Part shown: positions 62,338-64,000 of the stretch, piece by piece
How positions within the stretch are numbered: position 1 is the stretch's first letter
Layout: every line of letters starts with the position of its first letter
From: Actinomyces sp.
Lineage (GTDB): Bacteria > Actinomycetota > Actinomycetes > Actinomycetales > Actinomycetaceae
NCBI GenBank assembly: GCA_022649165.1
Contig: JALCNR010000001.1
Span: forward strand, 62,001 to 126,000
Reading direction: 5' to 3'
Length of the DNA: 64,000 nucleotides
Notes under the pieces: generated by a model
What the model was told of the DNA's origin: nothing
Database searches by the model: none
Seen by the model: only the letters and a program-made list of their open reading frames with translations
Translations under genes and position numbers: made by a program

Positions 62338-62366
62338 AGCCTATTCATAATGAGAAGCATTGTCAA
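62338..62366 (-). promoter_or_regulatory. znuA promoter with Fur/Zur-type operator in the spacer
   Basis: TTGACA (62366-62361), a 17-base spacer and TAGGCT (62343-62338): the best promoter in the window. The imperfect palindrome ATAATG-AGAAG-CATTGT (62347-62363) fills the spacer, so a bound dimer would block polymerase. The AT-rich palindrome is typical of Fur-family sites. Zinc-bound Zur, encoded divergently, is the likely ligand. Confidence 0.72.
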
Positions 62367-62452
62367 AAGTCTCGCGCTCCCCGCCCCGGACCCGGACGCC
62401 CCGCCCCGCCCCGCGTGCCTCTACTCACACGGACGACGAAGGATGGCCTGTG

Positions 62453-62458
62453 TAGACT
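62453..62458 (+). promoter_or_regulatory. -10 box of zur
   Basis: TAGACT, giving a leader of about 110 bases. It lies about 90 bases from the znuA operator, so zur may not be controlled by the same site. Confidence 0.45.
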
Positions 62459-62574
62459 GGTGGCCGGCCGCCCGCAGTGACGCGGCTCTCACGCCCGCGG
62501 GCCAGTCGCGGGAGGCCCCGAACGGGGCGGCCCGGCCCGGCGGCCGCAAGGGCCCGCCGGGGAGGGGAGGAACC

Positions 62575-63018
62575 GTGCAGCGCATGACGCGCCAGCGCCA
62601 GTCCGTGTTCGAGGAGCTCGAACGCCTCGACGACTTCCGCTCGGCCCAGCAGATCTTCGACGACCTCCAGCGCCAGGGGCACCGCGTGGGCCTCGCCACC
62701 GTCTACCGCAATCTCCAGTCCCTCAGCGAGTCCGGCGACGTCGACGTGCTGCGCTCGGGCGACGGCGAGTCCCTGTACCGCCTGTGCACCGGCCGCGGCC
62801 ACCATCACCACCTCGTGTGCCGCAACTGCGGGCACACGGAGGAGATCTCCATGGACGCGATCGAGTCCTGGGTCGCCGAGGTCGCCCGCAGCCACCGCTA
62901 CACGGCCGTCGAGCACTCCATGGAGCTGTTCGGGCTGTGCGAGGCCTGCACCGCCGAGCTGGGCGACGAGGGGCCGGCCAGCCCCGGTCCGGCGCGGCCG
63001 TTTCCTGACACCCTGTGA
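62575..63018 (+). CDS. zur: Fur family zinc uptake regulator
   Basis: A 147-residue metalloregulator. The N-terminal winged helix includes RSAQQIFDDLQRQGHRVGLA and TVYRNLQSL; the C-terminal domain has the structural zinc pairs CRNC and CEAC and the histidine-rich GHHHHLVC sensor segment. Divergence from znuACB favours Zur over Fur. The GTG at 62575 has GGAGG 9 bases upstream; the ATG three codons later is 13 or more away. Confidence 0.92.
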   Translation: MQRMTRQRQSVFEELERLDDFRSAQQIFDDLQRQGHRVGLATVYRNLQSLSESGDVDVLRSGDGESLYRLCTGRGHHHHLVCRNCGHTEEISMDAIESWVAEVARSHRYTAVEHSMELFGLCEACTAELGDEGPASPGPARPFPDTL

Positions 63019-63080
63019 CGCGGGCGCCCCCGCCCCGACTCCTACGCTGTCCGGAGACGCGACATCAGAAAGGACCTCCC

Positions 63081-63608
63081 GTGCCGACTCCGGATTGGGC
63101 TTCCTCCGGCCCGCCATTGTTCATCTTCCTCTTCTGCGTCGTCCTCTCCCGGGCACAGGGCACGTACTGGCTTGGTCGCGCCGCAGCCGCCGGCGCCCTC
63201 GCCGGCAGTGGGAGCGACGGCTGGCGAGGAGGGCTGGCCCGGTGGTTCGCCGGGCCCGTTCCCCGCAAGGGAGCGGCTCTGCTGGAGCACTGGGGGCTGA
63301 TCCTCATCCCCCTGTGCTTCCTCACCGTGGGCATCCAGACCGCCGTCAACGCCGGCGCCGGACTGGTCCGCCTGCGCTGGCGGACGTACACCCTGGCGAT
63401 GATTCCGGGATGCGTGGCCTGGGCGCTGCTCTACGGAGCCGGGATGCTCGCCATCTGGATGGCCGTGCTGCAGGCGGCCGCCGGCAATCCCTGGGCGTGG
63501 CTCGTCCTGGCCGCCGTGGTGGCGGGCGTGGTCTTCACGGTGCGCCGCCGCCGGCGTCACTCCCCCGCCGACGGGTCGCCCGACGGCTCGGAGGCGGTGC
63601 AGGCCTGA
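63081..63608 (+). CDS. DedA-like (VTT domain) membrane protein
   Basis: A 175-residue membrane protein with helices at about 11-25, 73-95, 112-135 and 140-160. HWGLILIPLCFLTVGIQTAV, NAGAGLVRLRWRTY and VAWALLYG resemble the VTT/DedA core, but the usual F-x-R-x-x-P-x-x-R signature is replaced by TVGIQTAVN, as in an actinobacterial subgroup. Role in membrane lipid or proton homeostasis is inferred. GTG at 63081 with AAAGGA upstream; TACGCT -10 at 63043-63048. Its last 50 bases overlap the BCCT gene end on the other strand. Confidence 0.65.
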   Translation: MPTPDWASSGPPLFIFLFCVVLSRAQGTYWLGRAAAAGALAGSGSDGWRGGLARWFAGPVPRKGAALLEHWGLILIPLCFLTVGIQTAVNAGAGLVRLRWRTYTLAMIPGCVAWALLYGAGMLAIWMAVLQAAAGNPWAWLVLAAVVAGVVFTVRRRRRHSPADGSPDGSEAVQA

Positions 63609-64000
63609 CCGCCCGCCCGGCTCTCCGAGTCCTCCCGTCCGGTCCCGTCCCCCTGGGCGGGACCGGTCCTCAGTTCGAAGGGGCCGTCGTGGCGTTCCAT
63701 GCCGGAGGCCACGCTCTTCTCCAGGACCTCGCGGGCGAGCCGGTTCTGGATGACCAGCGGATCGCGTGAGAGGTCCCGCCAGATCGACACGCACAGCGCC
63801 AGCATGACGACGACGAAGGGGAGGGCCGTCACGATCGTGACGTTCTTCAGCCCGTTGAGCGCCGTGTCGGGATGGTCCCCGCCGGCCAGCAGCATGATCG
63901 CGGCGACGCCTCCCGTCGCCGCGCCCCAGAACACGACGTTCCATCGCGAGGGCTCCCCGGCCCCGTCCTCGGCCAGGCCCGCCATGACGATGGAGGCGGA
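63557..64000 (-). CDS. BCCT family betaine/choline/carnitine transporter, C-terminal part (runs off window)
   Basis: The last 147 residues of a sodium- or proton-coupled osmolyte transporter; the gene continues beyond position 64000. Visible are the end of a transmembrane helix after SASIVMAG, WGAATGGVAAIMLLAG, NVTIVTALPFVVVMLALCVSI and the start of the cytosolic tail (RDLSRDPLVIQNRLA), all at the expected positions of BCCT helices 10-12. The tail is polar. Substrate cannot be told from this part. Confidence 0.88.
   Translation of the reverse strand, partial: SASIVMAGLAEDGAGEPSRWNVVFWGAATGGVAAIMLLAGGDHPDTALNGLKNVTIVTALPFVVVMLALCVSIWRDLSRDPLVIQNRLAREVLEKSVASGMERHDGPFELRTGPAQGDGTGREDSESRAGGQACTASEPSGDPSAGE

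Noticed and set aside
1-64000. CRISPR arrays, prophage or transposons
   Set aside because: No direct-repeat arrays, cas genes, phage structural genes, transposases or integrases are visible; composition is uniform except at 42506-42527.

Overview
The window is about 72% GC with very high third-position GC, many GTG starts, frequent ATGA/GTGA overlaps and gene neighbourhoods typical of Actinobacteria: recA-recX, ftsK-pgsA-clgR, rimP-nusA-ylxR-infB, rnj-dapA and lexA opposite a LysM gene. A facultatively fermentative Actinomycetaceae member (Actinomyces/Schaalia type) fits best, but no rRNA or species marker is present. Almost all of it is ordinary chromosomal core. I see no prophage, CRISPR array, transposase or integrase.

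Layout. 1-14.4 kb: acyl-CoA ligase, nrdR, LysM protein/lexA divergent pair under SOS boxes, ldh, dinG-hflX, an RsmC-like methyltransferase, a TMEM175-like channel, the GNAT-miaA-dapF set, and two YbjN genes. 14.4-24.4 kb: miaB, recA-recX-cinA, a small membrane-protein/XRE pair, DUF3046, clgR, pgsA, ftsK, a PfkB kinase. 24.4-33.5 kb: RNase J, dapA, GNAT-dapB, an M16 peptidase with a membrane partner, pnp and rpsO. 33.7-41.3 kb: ribF-truB-rbfA and rimP-nusA-ylxR-infB, the translation-initiation and ribosome-maturation cluster. 41.3-48.9 kb: a lipoprotein, a decayed GNAT remnant behind an odd T11C11 tract, tRNA-Met and tRNA-Asn, a two-component system and an ABC-2 exporter, and an SDR. 48.9-59.4 kb: cystathionine beta-synthase-type enzyme with a poly-cysteine leader ORF, dnaG with a shortened DUF402 gene, dgt with an M15 peptidase remnant, a GH13-like protein, aroD-dusB-glyS. 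59.5-64 kb: znuACB and divergent zur, a DedA-like protein, and the 3' part of a BCCT transporter running off the window.

The most interesting signals are regulatory. Upstream of the cysteine-pathway enzyme at 48931-50019 there is a nine-codon leaderless ORF (M-L-L-L-C-C-R-C-R) with a -10 box exactly six bases before its GTG, followed by overlapping hairpins. This is the architecture of a cysteine-responsive attenuator. A second leaderless small ORF precedes clgR. At least a dozen annotated genes have TAnnnT exactly 6-7 bases before the start codon, so leaderless transcription seems a standard mode here. Other notable points are two LexA boxes between lexA and a YneA/DivS-like gene, a Fur-type operator sitting between a near-perfect -35/-10 of znuA, nested palindromes over the XRE-pair promoter, and several broken or internally deleted genes.
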